From: Streptomyces ipomoeae 91-03
GTDB lineage: Bacteria; Actinomycetota; Actinomycetes; Streptomycetales; Streptomycetaceae
DNA: 64,000 nt
NCBI RefSeq assembly: GCF_000317595.1
Contig: NZ_AEJC01000665.1
Location: 62,001-126,000 of the forward strand
Direction: 5' to 3'
Position numbers and translations under genes: made by a program. The notes below the pieces were generated by a model. It did not search any database. It was not told where the DNA came from and saw only the letters and a list, made by a program, of their open reading frames with translations. Positions 35,781 through 43,980 of the stretch are shown here, in pieces; position 1 is the first letter of the stretch; every line of letters begins with the position of its first letter.

Positions 35781-36476
35781 GTCATCGGCGGCGGCTTCCT
35801 GGGCATGGAGATCGCCTCCGTCGCCGTCGAACTCGGCCTCGAGGTCACGGTCGTCGACGTACAAGCCCCGTTCGTGACGACGCTCGGCCCCTTCCTTGCC
35901 GGACTGTTCGAGCGGGCGACGCGCGAACACGGCGTACGGACCGTCGTGTGCCCGGACGGCGTGACCCCGATGCCGTACGGCGCCCGCCTCGCCGACGGCA
36001 GCCGCCTGGAGGCCGACCTCGTCGTCACCGCCGTCGGCTGCCGCCCCAACACCGAGTGGCTTCAGGGTGCGGGCCTCGCCCTGCTGGGCGGGGTCGTCGT
36101 CGACGAGCGCTGCCGGGCCGGCGCACGGGACATCGTCGCCGTCGGGGACGTCGCCGCCCTCCCCACCGGCGACGGCCGCTTCCGCCGCACCCCGCACTGG
36201 GACGCGGCGATCAGCCAGGCACGGGCCGGTGTCGCAGCCCTGCTGCACGGCGACGCGGCGCCGCCGTACACGCCACAGCCCTACTTCTGGACGGAGGCGT
36301 TCGGCCTGGCCGTCAAGCTGGCCGGAAACCTGCCCGCCGCCGGGGAACCGACCGTACTCAAGGGCTCACTGGCCGACCGCTCCGCCCTGCTGCGCTGGGA
36401 CCACCCGAACCACCCCGTGGTCGCCGCCCTCAACCACCGCATCCCGGTGAGCCGTCTGCGCGCGCTGGCGGCGTAA
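35775..36476 (+). pseudogene. Ferredoxin reductase-type flavoprotein, C-terminal two thirds
   Basis: It starts inside the NAD-binding motif (VLVIGGGFLGMEIASVAVEL) and continues with VVTAVGCRPNTEWLQGAGL, DIVAVGDVAALP and PQPYFWTEAFGLAVKL, as in FAD-dependent ferredoxin reductases that feed electrons to P450s or ring hydroxylases. The FAD-binding N-terminus (~140 residues) is missing, so it cannot be functional. It lies 64 bases upstream of a P450, its likely former partner. Confidence 0.82.
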
Positions 36477-36540
36477 CGACGTCGGACATCCGCCGAACCC
36501 CCGATCAGCCACCACCCAGCCCGGATCAAAGGAGATCGCC

Positions 36541-37722
36541 ATGACCACCACGACGCCCCTCACTTCCGATCTCGACCTCTTCAGCGACGAAGCGCTCACC
36601 GATCCCTACCCCCGGTACAAGGCACTGCGCGACCTTGGACCGGCCGTCTACCTCAGCCGCCACAACCTGTGGTTCATCTCCCGCTATGAGCAAGTACGTT
36701 CTGCCCTCGCTGACTGGGAGACCTTCTCCTCCGGTCAGGGCATCGGCCTCAACGACGGTTTCAACGACGCCTGGGCCAGCGCCCTGATCAACATGGACCC
36801 GCCCGCGCAGACCGAGCAGCGCAAACTGTTCACCGACCGCCTGTCGCCCCGCGCCCTGCGGCCAGTTGCCGAGAGCATCGACCGCCGAGCCGAGCAACTG
36901 GCCGACGACCTGGTGACGCGGGGTTCCTTCGACGCCGTCTCGGGCCTGGCGCAGGACCTCCCCGTCCACGTGATCATGGACCTGATCGGCTGGCCCGAGC
37001 AGGGCCGCGACCGGCTGCTCGACATGGCCGCGGGCTGGTTCGACTCCGCCGGACCGGTCTGCCCGCGCACGGCTGCCTCGGTACCGCAGGTCGAGGCCCT
37101 CATGGGCTACCTGGCCGAGGTCGTGGCGAAGGAGAACCTGGTCCCCGGCGGCTTCGGCTGGACCCTGCTGGAGGCCCACAAAGCGGGCCAGATCCCCGTC
37201 GAGGGTGCGATCGGCCTGCTCGCGGGCTATGTGGTGGCTGCCTTCGACACCACCATCAGCGCGATCTCCAGCGGCATGTGGTTGTTCGCCCGCCACCCCG
37301 AGCAGTGGGAGCTGCTGCGCTCCGACACGGCCATGGTCCCCTCCGCCTTCAACGAGATCGTCCGCATCGAGAGCCCCATCCAGGTCTTCTCCCGCGTCAG
37401 CACCCGCGAAGTCGACCTCGGGGAAGGCGTCCTGATCCCCTCCGGCACCCGCGTCCTGCACAGCTACGGCGCCGCCAACCGCGACGAACGCCACTTCCCC
37501 GACCCTGACCACTTCGACATCCATCGCAACCCCGTCGACCACCTCGGCTTCGGCTACGGCAACCACGCCTGCGCGAGCCAGGGCCTCGCCCGCCTCGAAG
37601 TCCACGCCGTACTCAAGGCCCTGGCCGCCCGCGTGGAACGAATCGAACTGGCCGGCGAACCGGTGCGCGCCCTCAACAACATCACCCGCGGCTTCCGCAG
37701 CCTGCCCGTACGCGTCAGCTGA
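36541..37722 (+). CDS. Cytochrome P450 of the aromatic-acid type
   Basis: A 393-residue bacterial P450. The I-helix is AGYVVAAFDTTISAIS, the ExxR pair is in NEIVRIESP, and the heme loop is HLGFGYGNHACASQGLARLE with the ligand Cys. The N-terminus (PYPRYKALRDLGPAVYL) and spacing resemble P450s acting on benzoate- or phenol-like compounds. The ATG at 36541 follows AAAGGAG. The reductase upstream is truncated and a Rieske protein fragment lies downstream, so it probably depends on redox partners elsewhere. It is not TxtE-like, and I do not think it is the thaxtomin hydroxylase TxtC. Confidence 0.88.
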   Translation: MTTTTPLTSDLDLFSDEALTDPYPRYKALRDLGPAVYLSRHNLWFISRYEQVRSALADWETFSSGQGIGLNDGFNDAWASALINMDPPAQTEQRKLFTDRLSPRALRPVAESIDRRAEQLADDLVTRGSFDAVSGLAQDLPVHVIMDLIGWPEQGRDRLLDMAAGWFDSAGPVCPRTAASVPQVEALMGYLAEVVAKENLVPGGFGWTLLEAHKAGQIPVEGAIGLLAGYVVAAFDTTISAISSGMWLFARHPEQWELLRSDTAMVPSAFNEIVRIESPIQVFSRVSTREVDLGEGVLIPSGTRVLHSYGAANRDERHFPDPDHFDIHRNPVDHLGFGYGNHACASQGLARLEVHAVLKALAARVERIELAGEPVRALNNITRGFRSLPVRVS

Positions 37723-37860
37723 CGCGCTTCCCGACCGAGGTGAGCCCGCAGCGGCAGCGGCTGTTCGCGCGCCGCGTGCGCGGTATTCCGGCTCTCAGGA
37801 CCCTGATCCCGACCACGGCACGCGGGGCGACGGCGTCCCGCCGGCAGGGACGGGAACCTC

Positions 37861-37956
37861 ATGCCTCACACGACCGCCTTCGCCAGGAACCAGTGGTTCC
37901 TGGCAATAGCAGTCAACGAGGTCTCGTCAACGTCGATCACTTTCACAGCCTCTTGA
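37861..37956 (+). pseudogene. N-terminal scrap of a Rieske-type aromatic oxygenase
   Basis: ATG, then PHTTAFARNQWFLAIAVNEV, resembles the start of vanillate-demethylase-like ring oxygenases (FxxNQWYxxA). It soon goes off-family and stops. Together with the P450 and reductase it suggests a former aromatic-degradation unit. Confidence 0.5.
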
Positions 37957-38245
37957 GGGCGGCCGCGCGGACTCCGGCACGATCCAGCCCCGGGCCCTGG
38001 GGCCACCGCGCCACGCCGAGCGTCACCGGCGTGCAGGATTCCAACCCGACTCTCCCGGCCGACATCCGTTCGCTTCGCCGGGGAGACGCCGGACGATACT
38101 GTCGATCCGTCCGAGGCTTCCCGACACACCGCTGGCCAGCTCCCGGCCAAATCCCCGCGCCGAGAGGGCACTCGGTATATCCCGTCTATCCACTCACGGA
38201 TTAGACAGGGCAGACAATGCGCGGGCCGAATTCGACCCGAACAGT
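37957..38245. other. Gene-free stretch 3' of rnpB
   Basis: I see no credible gene. The 38221-38240 part (GGCCGAATTCGACCCGA) resembles 41007-41025 (GGCGAAATTCGACCCGG) beside the broken rnpB, so the duplication of rnpB includes some 3' flank. Confidence 0.4.
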
Positions 38246-38271
38246 GCTCTGAATCGCGGAAAATTCAGAGC
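38246..38271 (-). terminator. Terminator of the intact rnpB
   Basis: GCTCTGAAT (38246-38254) and ATTCAGAGC (38263-38271) form a perfect 9-pair stem with an 8-base loop, directly against the 3' end of the RNase P RNA. Confidence 0.75.
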
Positions 38272-38682
38272 GGCAGACGAGTCAGGCTGTACGCCGGATT
38301 TTGTCACCCGGTCGCCTCGCGGCGGCCGGGGAGACGGCCATCCATCTAGGACCAACGTTGCCGCTGGCCTCGTGCGGTCTACCCGCGGACTCGGGCGGGC
38401 AGCCCTCGAACGTCCGCGCAGAACACCTCTTACAGCGCTCCTTTTGACCTTGCTCCAGGTGGGGTTTACCTAGCTGCCCAGGTCACCCTGGGCACTGGTG
38501 GTCTCTTACACCACCGTTTCACCCTTACCGAGGATCGAGATCCCCGGCGGTCTGTTTTCTGTGGCACTGTCCCGCGGGTCACCCCGGGTGGCCGTTAGCC
38601 ACCACCCTGCCCTGTGGAGTCCGGACGTTCCTCGGGGAAGCCCCTGAGGGCTCCACGCGGCCGTCCGCCCGGCTCGTCTGCC
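38272..38682 (-). ncRNA. rnpB: RNase P RNA, intact copy
   Basis: This is the catalytic RNA of RNase P, which matures tRNA 5' ends. Read leftward it has the 5' and 3' P1 strands GGCAGACGAG (38673-38682) and CTCGTCTGCC (38272-38281), which pair perfectly. It also has the conserved blocks GAGGAACGTCC, ACAGTGCCACAGAAAACAG, GGTAAGGGTGAAACGG, TAAACCCCACC and CTAGATGGATGGCC. Its length, ~411 nt, is normal for type A. A -10-like TACCAT lies at 38692-38697. The distal part (GACAAAATCCGGCGTACAG) differs from the usual streptomycete GAACAGAACCCGGCGTACAG, so this copy looks divergent. It lies 47 bases after a nuclease-like gene on the same strand. A second, broken rnpB is nearby. Confidence 0.96.
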
Positions 38683-38729
38683 GTGTCGACCATGGTAGCC
38701 GACCAGGCGCGGCTCCCGAGCTCTTCCGA

Positions 38730-40817
38730 TCAGCGACCGACAGCCGGATTCGGGGTCTCCTTGATCGGTGTCCCAGCCGTGAGCTTCTCCGTGGAGTAGT
38801 CAAGCCACAGATCTCCAGTCACCCTGCCCCTCGCACCCAGCCGCCGTCCTGCGCGTACCGCCCACTCGCGAACCCCTGCCTCGTCGAGCTGCCCATCCGG
38901 GCCGAGCAAGTCTTCGCGCCCGGCTTGGTCGAGCCGGTAGGCAGCGGTCACCCGGTCTGCAACCCGGCCGCTGCCACCGATGACTATCCCCCGTTGCTCA
39001 GCCCAGGCTCGGACAGCACGGGTCTCGGTCCCAGAGACAGCTGGTCGCCGACGCTGCCTGGCCTGCATGGCCAGACATCCGCAGCTACGGGTGTTTCCGT
39101 AAGTCACCTGGGACTGGACAGCGGTGAAGATCGCTGCATTTCGGCATGCGCACTGGTAGTCGCGGATGATCTCATCTGGGTTTTCCGGGTTCCGGTAGGG
39201 CTCGGAGACGGGTGACAGCAGGCTGTCTGCGTGCGGGGCCGTTGGTGACAGGCGGCGCGGTGTCGGCGAGCCCGCCTTCTTTGGCCTTCGGCGCGGAGGA
39301 CGCAGTGCGCCCCATACCGCGGTGATGTAGGCATCGGCAGCGGCCTGGTGCCGGGCCGTGCCGCCGTTGAGGTACGCCTCCAGGCCCGGCGCAGCCTCGG
39401 GGAAGCGCGCCGAGAGGGCCGAGGCCACCGCACTGGCCTGCTGGTAGGCCGCAGCCCGTTCAGGCACGGCCACGACCAGAGCGTGTGGAGCCGCCATTTC
39501 CGGCAGATCACCGATTCTCACGTGAACGAGCAGGTCCAGGAGCCCTGCTTCGATCAGCACGCGGCTCTTGTCGTTCTCATACTGGCGGCGGTCCCGCTGC
39601 CCGGCCGAGTGATGGAACACGCCGTCGTACTCGAGCCCTACCCGGACACCGTGAGGCAGATGGAAGACCGCGTCGACCTCGACGTCCTTGTAGCGCCAAT
39701 GGGCCGGCTTGTACTCGGGTGAAACGGTGAGCTGGTGCGAGGCGAAGTCGGGCACGCCGTCCGGCAACCGTGGATCCCGGCTCACTGGCGACACGAGGTC
39801 GATGAGTCCCGCGAGTTCAGCAACCAGCCGGACCTGCTCCTTCGATATCCCAGAGGTCGAGCACTTGCCGCAACCGGTGCCCTGGACGCGGTTGAGGATG
39901 GTGGCCTCCCAGCCGTGGCCGTGACGGCACCTCCAAGGCAGGGTCGCGTACATGCCCTTGCTGTCGGCTTCAGCGGCCTGCTTCCGACGGATGTTGTGCT
40001 GGCTGGTAGGAAGCCGGCGCGGGTCAAGGGCAGGAGCATCCAGCTCGTCGGCGATTTCCGGGAACCAGGTGAACAACGAGTTCGTGTCGTCGATCACGTA
40101 CCCCGCACAGACCAGGCAGCCGTCACCCTGAAGAGCCCGCTCTTTGACGACCGCTTCGAAGTGGTGCTCAACTGGCTGCCACGACCCGGTACTTGGATCG
40201 ACGGCCCATGTCCGGCACGTCCATGGCACGCTCTCGTGTGCTGCGTGGGTGATGCCGCTAGCCGGTCTCTGTGCTCGGTACTGGGAGGCCAGGGTCGGAA
40301 GGTCTACGAGCCGGATCAAACGGCGGCACTCGGGGCACCCTGCACCCTTCTGGATGCGGTCCTTGGGCCAGGCCAGCCACGGTTCATGGCCGAGGTCAAG
40401 GGGACATTGCCACAGGTACGGGCTGACCTCGCCGCCTCGCTGAGCCATCGCCGAGACGTTCTCGGATAGGGCGAGGTTGTCCCGGTGCCACTGCGCTGCG
40501 ACCTCCGGGATGTCCGCGACGGTGGTTTCTCCCCGGCCACCGATACGGCTGTCCCACCGGTCCTTGACCGTGACCTTGTGCCGATTCCAGTAGGCGGTGA
40601 CTTCGGCCTGCCGGGCCTGGGCCGCTGCGAGTTCCTTCTTGATCAGCTCACGGCGGGCAGCGTTGACGTCGTTCCAGACCGAGCGCATCTGGCGAAGCAT
40701 CCGTAGGCGGTCCTCGCGCCCGCTGCTCCCGGTATCGAGCGGCACTGGCTGAAGTGGCCATGCGGCCAGCGCTGCCGCGTCGCTCCCGGACGCGTCTGAA
40801 CCTTGAGATGCGATCAC
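38730..40817 (-). CDS. Large zinc-finger / PD-(D/E)XK or Vsr-like nuclease / Lsr2-like DNA-binding protein adjoining rnpB
   Basis: A 695-residue protein. After an N-terminal helical part (~residues 35-80) come three treble-clef-like zinc units (LWQCPLDLGHEPW to GAGCPECR, VPWTCRTWAVDP to GDGCLVCAG, LPWRCRHGHGWEATILNRV to GTGCGKC), as in DUF4379-type zinc ribbons. Next is an endonuclease-like segment (VEVDAVFHLPHGVRVGLEYD, then GVFHHSAGQRDRRQYENDKS). A further Cys cluster (CACRNA to SCGCL) follows. Two C-terminal units (TRAVRAWAEQRGIVIGGSGR and GVREWAVRAGRRLGARGRVT) resemble the Lsr2 DNA-binding domain. I infer a DNA-cutting protein that targets a specific locus. The GTG start at 40817 lacks a clear ribosome site. 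It lies between two rnpB sequences. Confidence 0.7.
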   Translation of the reverse strand: MIASQGSDASGSDAAALAAWPLQPVPLDTGSSGREDRLRMLRQMRSVWNDVNAARRELIKKELAAAQARQAEVTAYWNRHKVTVKDRWDSRIGGRGETTVADIPEVAAQWHRDNLALSENVSAMAQRGGEVSPYLWQCPLDLGHEPWLAWPKDRIQKGAGCPECRRLIRLVDLPTLASQYRAQRPASGITHAAHESVPWTCRTWAVDPSTGSWQPVEHHFEAVVKERALQGDGCLVCAGYVIDDTNSLFTWFPEIADELDAPALDPRRLPTSQHNIRRKQAAEADSKGMYATLPWRCRHGHGWEATILNRVQGTGCGKCSTSGISKEQVRLVAELAGLIDLVSPVSRDPRLPDGVPDFASHQLTVSPEYKPAHWRYKDVEVDAVFHLPHGVRVGLEYDGVFHHSAGQRDRRQYENDKSRVLIEAGLLDLLVHVRIGDLPEMAAPHALVVAVPERAAAYQQASAVASALSARFPEAAPGLEAYLNGGTARHQAAADAYITAVWGALRPPRRRPKKAGSPTPRRLSPTAPHADSLLSPVSEPYRNPENPDEIIRDYQCACRNAAIFTAVQSQVTYGNTRSCGCLAMQARQRRRPAVSGTETRAVRAWAEQRGIVIGGSGRVADRVTAAYRLDQAGREDLLGPDGQLDEAGVREWAVRAGRRLGARGRVTGDLWLDYSTEKLTAGTPIKETPNPAVGR

Positions 40818-40895
40818 GGCGTGAGGATACGAGCGAGGTCTGACAGAGCCGCGCCGATGTCCAGATCATTCACATTTCGCCAGGCCAGACACCTC

Positions 40896-40918
40896 GGACA
40901 ATACTTTTTGTATAGTCC
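40896..40918. promoter_or_regulatory. Inverted repeat upstream of the nuclease-like gene
   Basis: GGACAATAC and GTATAGTCC flank TTTTT and match as an inverted repeat with one mismatch. It lies about 80 bases before the GTG start of the nuclease-like gene, in an AT-rich patch of an otherwise gene-free region. It may be an operator or promoter element. Confidence 0.4.
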
Positions 40919-41087
40919 ATGCTGTCCCACTGTCAGGTGCAACGCTGCTGGTCACAGCCTTTTCATCGAATGGTGCTTCAGGCAGCGGACGTCGCACTGC
41001 ACGCACACGGCGAAATTCGACCCGGATTCGACCCTGCCGCCGATTTTCACCGCACCACAGCCCTCTGACCTGGGAAAATACAGGGCG

Positions 41088-41163
41088 GGAGCAATACTCG
41101 GATGTTACGCCGGGTTCTGTTCCGAGGGGTCCTCGCGGGCCCCTCGGCGACGGCCATCCATCT
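41088..41163 (-). pseudogene. rnpB: 3' end of a second, broken RNase P RNA gene
   Basis: Read leftward it gives TAGATGGATGGCCGTCGCC, the hairpin CCGAGGGG/CCCCTCGG, then GGAACAGAACCCGGCGTA, the normal streptomycete 3' region. Beyond GGCGTA it diverges (GAGTATTGCTCC instead of CTCGTCTGCC), so it could not pair with the P1 5' strand preserved at 43012-43021. An IS5-family element begins exactly at the CTA of CTAGATGG. Confidence 0.85.
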
Positions 41164-42034
41164 AAAGGGTGTTGCAGAAGGTTCTCCTCGGGCAGGTCGA
41201 AGTGGTGCTTGACCTGGTGTTTCACCCGGCGAGGGCGAGGTTGTGCATGGTGGCGACGGCCTGGACGGCGTGGTGAAGGCCGTCGCCTTTCTGACGGCAG
41301 TCGCGGAGGATCTTCCAGTTCTTCATGCGGGCGAAGGTGTGCTCGACGCGGGCCCTGACGCGTCGGTGTTCGGCGTTGTCCTCCTGCTGCCCGCGCAGCA
41401 GGGGGCGTCCGGCTCTTCTGCGGTGCGGGACGATGAGGCCGGTGCCGAGGTAGGCGCCGTCCGCGAGCACCGTGGTTCCGGTCGCCACGGCCGGCAGGTC
41501 GGACTCCCGCCAGACGTGAGCGTCGGCCTTGTTGCCCGGGGCCGGCCGGGCCGAGGCGATGACCAGGCGGGTGTCGGCATCAATGATGACCTGCACGTTC
41601 GCCGAGAACCGGTAGTTGCGGCTCGAGGCACCCACGCTGCGGTCGCGGACCGGGATCAGGGTGCCGTCCACGATCCACAGCCGGTCCGCCTCGGCGACCG
41701 GCCGTGGGGCGGGCTCCAGCGCGAGCAGCGGTCGCAGGCGCTGGATGACCCGGCAGACAGTCGCCGGGGAGATGCCGAAGAGCGGGGCGAGCTGCCGCAT
41801 GGTGAGGTTGGTGCGGTAGTAGACGGCCACCAGCAGGACCCGGTCCGCCAGCGGCAGGCACCACGGACGGCCTCCACCGGGCCCGTCACCGCCCTGCTCC
41901 CGCACCACCTTCACCAGCTTCACGAACCGATCCATCCGCAAGCCCGTGAACGTCTCCACCCACACCGACTCAGCCCGCAACACCCCACCCATACAGGCAA
42001 AATGCCCTGAACCGAGCCTTCTGCAACACCCTTT
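41164..42034 (-). mobile_element. IS5-family insertion sequence inside rnpB
   Basis: AAAGGGTGTTGCAGAAGG (41164-41181) and CCTTCTGCAACACCCTTT (42017-42034) are perfect 18-base inverted ends. It entered at the conserved CTAG of the RNase P RNA and directly abuts a second IS5-type element on the right. Confidence 0.9.
41222..41992 (-). CDS. IS5-family transposase
   Basis: A 256-residue transposase starting MGGVLRAESVWVETFTGL. It has HTH LTMRQLAPLFGISPATVCRV, DDE residues in LWIVDGTLIPVRDRS, VLADGAYLGTGLIVPHRR, and RARVEHTFARMKNWKILRDC. It is related to, but clearly different from, the transposase at 24544-25314. It is unbroken. Confidence 0.9.
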   Translation of the reverse strand: MGGVLRAESVWVETFTGLRMDRFVKLVKVVREQGGDGPGGGRPWCLPLADRVLLVAVYYRTNLTMRQLAPLFGISPATVCRVIQRLRPLLALEPAPRPVAEADRLWIVDGTLIPVRDRSVGASSRNYRFSANVQVIIDADTRLVIASARPAPGNKADAHVWRESDLPAVATGTTVLADGAYLGTGLIVPHRRRAGRPLLRGQQEDNAEHRRVRARVEHTFARMKNWKILRDCRQKGDGLHHAVQAVATMHNLALAG

Positions 42035-42982
42035 AGGGTGCGTTTTGAAAGTGCTGGTCACAGCCACTCGTTGATGGCTGCGACCAGCACGGTCGCCTCG
42101 TAGCGAACTGCCAACTTGTCGTATCTCGTGGCGACAGCGCGGTGCCGCTTGAGGCGATTGATTCCGCACTCGACCGCGTGGCGCTCCTTGTAGTCGGCCT
42201 TGTCGAACTTAGGTGGCCGGCCGCCGTGGGAGCCGCGGTTCTTGCGGTTGGCGATCTGGTCGCGCTTCTCCGGGATCGTGCAGCGGATACCGCGCTTGCG
42301 CAGGTAGGCACGGTTCGCGCGGGAGCCGTACGCCTTGTCGGCACGCACCTTGTCCGGCCGGGTGCGCGGGCGGCCCGACCCGAGCCGGGGCACCCGGATG
42401 CGGCCCAAGACCACCTGGAACTGCGGGGAATCACCGCGCTGTCCTGCCGTGATGACCAGCGACATCGGTTTCTGGGCCTGCTCGACCGCCAGGTGGAGCT
42501 TGGTTGTCAGCCCGCCCCGGGAGCGTCCGAGCCCGTGGTCGTCGGGCTCGATGAACACACCGCCTGGCGGCTCGGTCTGCAGATCCCCTTTTTGCGGGCG
42601 CCGGCCGCATGCTGGTGGGCGCGGGCGATGGTCGAGTCCACCGAGACGTCCCAGGTGATCAGTCCCTCGGCGTCGGCCTGGGCCTGCAGCTGTTCGAAGA
42701 TGCGGTGCCAGGTGCCGTCCCGCTGCCAGCGGCGGAACAGGCCGTAGACCGTCTCCCACGGGCCATAGATAGCGCTCGGGCACGTCCCGCCAGGGAGCAC
42801 CGGCGCGGGTGCGCCACCGTATGCCGTCTATCAGTTGCCGCTTGGTGTGCACCGGTGGCCGTCCAGGCTTCTTGCCGACCGGGAGCAGGGGCTCCAGCTT
42901 CGCCCACTGTGTATTCGTCAGATCATGCCGCCCCACGAAGTGGGATCTTGACACATCAAGATCCACATATGAAACGCACCCT
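42035..42982 (-). mobile_element. IS427-like insertion sequence, copy 2, with a 4-base insertion
   Basis: It is the same element as 25654-26597 in opposite orientation, with ends AGGGTGCGTTTTGAAAG at 42035 and CATATGAAACGCACCCT ending 42982. It is 948 rather than 944 bases because CTAT is duplicated near 42770 in the transposase gene. It abuts the other IS on the left and the 5' end of rnpB on the right. Confidence 0.9.
42058..42939 (-). pseudogene. IS427-type transposase, frame broken by a 4-base duplication
   Basis: The sequence matches the copy at 25700-26574 almost base for base, including the slippery A5G4 site. The CTATCTATGG near 42770, CTATGG in copy 1, shifts the first frame after DVPERY. 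With programmed frameshifting also required, this copy is probably dead. Confidence 0.75.
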
Positions 42983-43946
42983 AGGGGGAATCCACGCGGC
43001 CGTCCGCCCGGCTCGTCTGCCGTGGCGACCATGTTACCGGGCGGGCGGAGGGCTTCGGTCCCGCCGCCGTCGCCAGGAACGAGCCCGCGAGGATCAACGC
43101 GAAGGCCGCCAAAATTCCCGGTGTGAGGGGTTCGCCCAGGAAGAGGGCGCCCGCTGCCACCGCCACCGCCGGGTTGACGTACGTGAAGACCGTCGCCCGG
43201 GTGGGGCCCACCTCTCGGATCAGTTCCAGGAAGGCGACGAAAGCCAGCGCCGTGCAGATCACGCCCAGGCCCGCCAGGGAGGCCAGGACCGGACCGGAGG
43301 GCATCGTGCTCGGCCAGGTCAGGGCCGCCGCGGGGGCGTACACGATCGCCGTCAGGAGCAGGACCGGGGCTATCAGCTGCAGCGTGGAGACCTGCTTCAG
43401 GTGGCGGGCCATGATCAGGGGGGCGGTGGCGTAGCCGACCACCGTGATCGCCACCTCTGCCAGCGAGCGGGCGTCGCCTCCCGTGAGGTGCGGGACCATG
43501 AGGACCGCGACCCCGGCGAGGCCCAGGCCCAGGCCCACCACGCGCCGGGCGCCGAGACGTTCCGTGTCGCCGAAGGTGGGGGTCCCCCCGCTCGAGCGGA
43601 GCCGAGAGTGGGGGAGGGCCAGGACCACGCCCACGATCGGTACGCCCGCGATCAGCAGGCCGGCCGTGGAGCTGGAGAGGTGGCGTTCGGCGTCGGTCAG
43701 CGTCCACCAGGGGCCGATGACCTCGATCACGGCGAAGGCCAGCATGGGGCGCCAGTGTGTCCGTACGGTCGCGGCCAGTCCGCCCTGGCGGATCGCGAAG
43801 GGAAGCAGCAGGGCCGCGCCCAGGGCGCAGCGTACGAAGACCACCATCGACGGGGAGACGCCGTCCACCGCCACTTTGATCATCAGATAGGGGATGCCCC
43901 AGAGGACTCCCATCAGGGAGAAGAGGAACCAGCCGCGTGCAGTCAT
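42981..43946 (-). CDS. EamA/DMT-family transporter
   Basis: A 321-residue membrane protein with about ten hydrophobic helices in two EamA repeats (FLFSLMGVLWGIPYLMIKVA at the start, ATVFTYVNPAVAVAAGALFL in the second half). The family exports small metabolites or amino acids. The last ~20 residues are encoded by the rnpB promoter and 5' end, and the TAG stop (42981-42983) is made at the insertion-sequence junction, so the natural C-terminus has probably been altered slightly. An AraC regulator lies upstream on the same strand with a repeated motif between them. Confidence 0.88.
   Translation of the reverse strand: MTARGWFLFSLMGVLWGIPYLMIKVAVDGVSPSMVVFVRCALGAALLLPFAIRQGGLAATVRTHWRPMLAFAVIEVIGPWWTLTDAERHLSSSTAGLLIAGVPIVGVVLALPHSRLRSSGGTPTFGDTERLGARRVVGLGLGLAGVAVLMVPHLTGGDARSLAEVAITVVGYATAPLIMARHLKQVSTLQLIAPVLLLTAIVYAPAAALTWPSTMPSGPVLASLAGLGVICTALAFVAFLELIREVGPTRATVFTYVNPAVAVAAGALFLGEPLTPGILAAFALILAGSFLATAAGPKPSARPVTWSPRQTSRADGRVDSP
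42984..43021 (-). pseudogene. rnpB: 5' end of the broken RNase P RNA gene
   Basis: Read leftward it begins GGCAGACGAG (43021-43012), then CCGGGCGGACGGCCGCGTGG, the conserved rnpB 5' end, and breaks at the IS end. A -10-like TAACAT lies at 43031-43036. It stands next to core chromosome, so it is the resident copy. Its 3' end lies beyond the two insertion sequences. Confidence 0.88.
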
Positions 43947-43980
43947 GAGGGGAGTTTCGGCCGGGGCGGTGGCGTACGTC

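Noticed and set aside
36541..37722. P450 considered as the missing thaxtomin hydroxylase TxtC
   Set aside because: It lies 27 kb from the txt genes among aromatic-degradation remnants and resembles benzoate-type P450s. No sequence evidence links it to TxtC.
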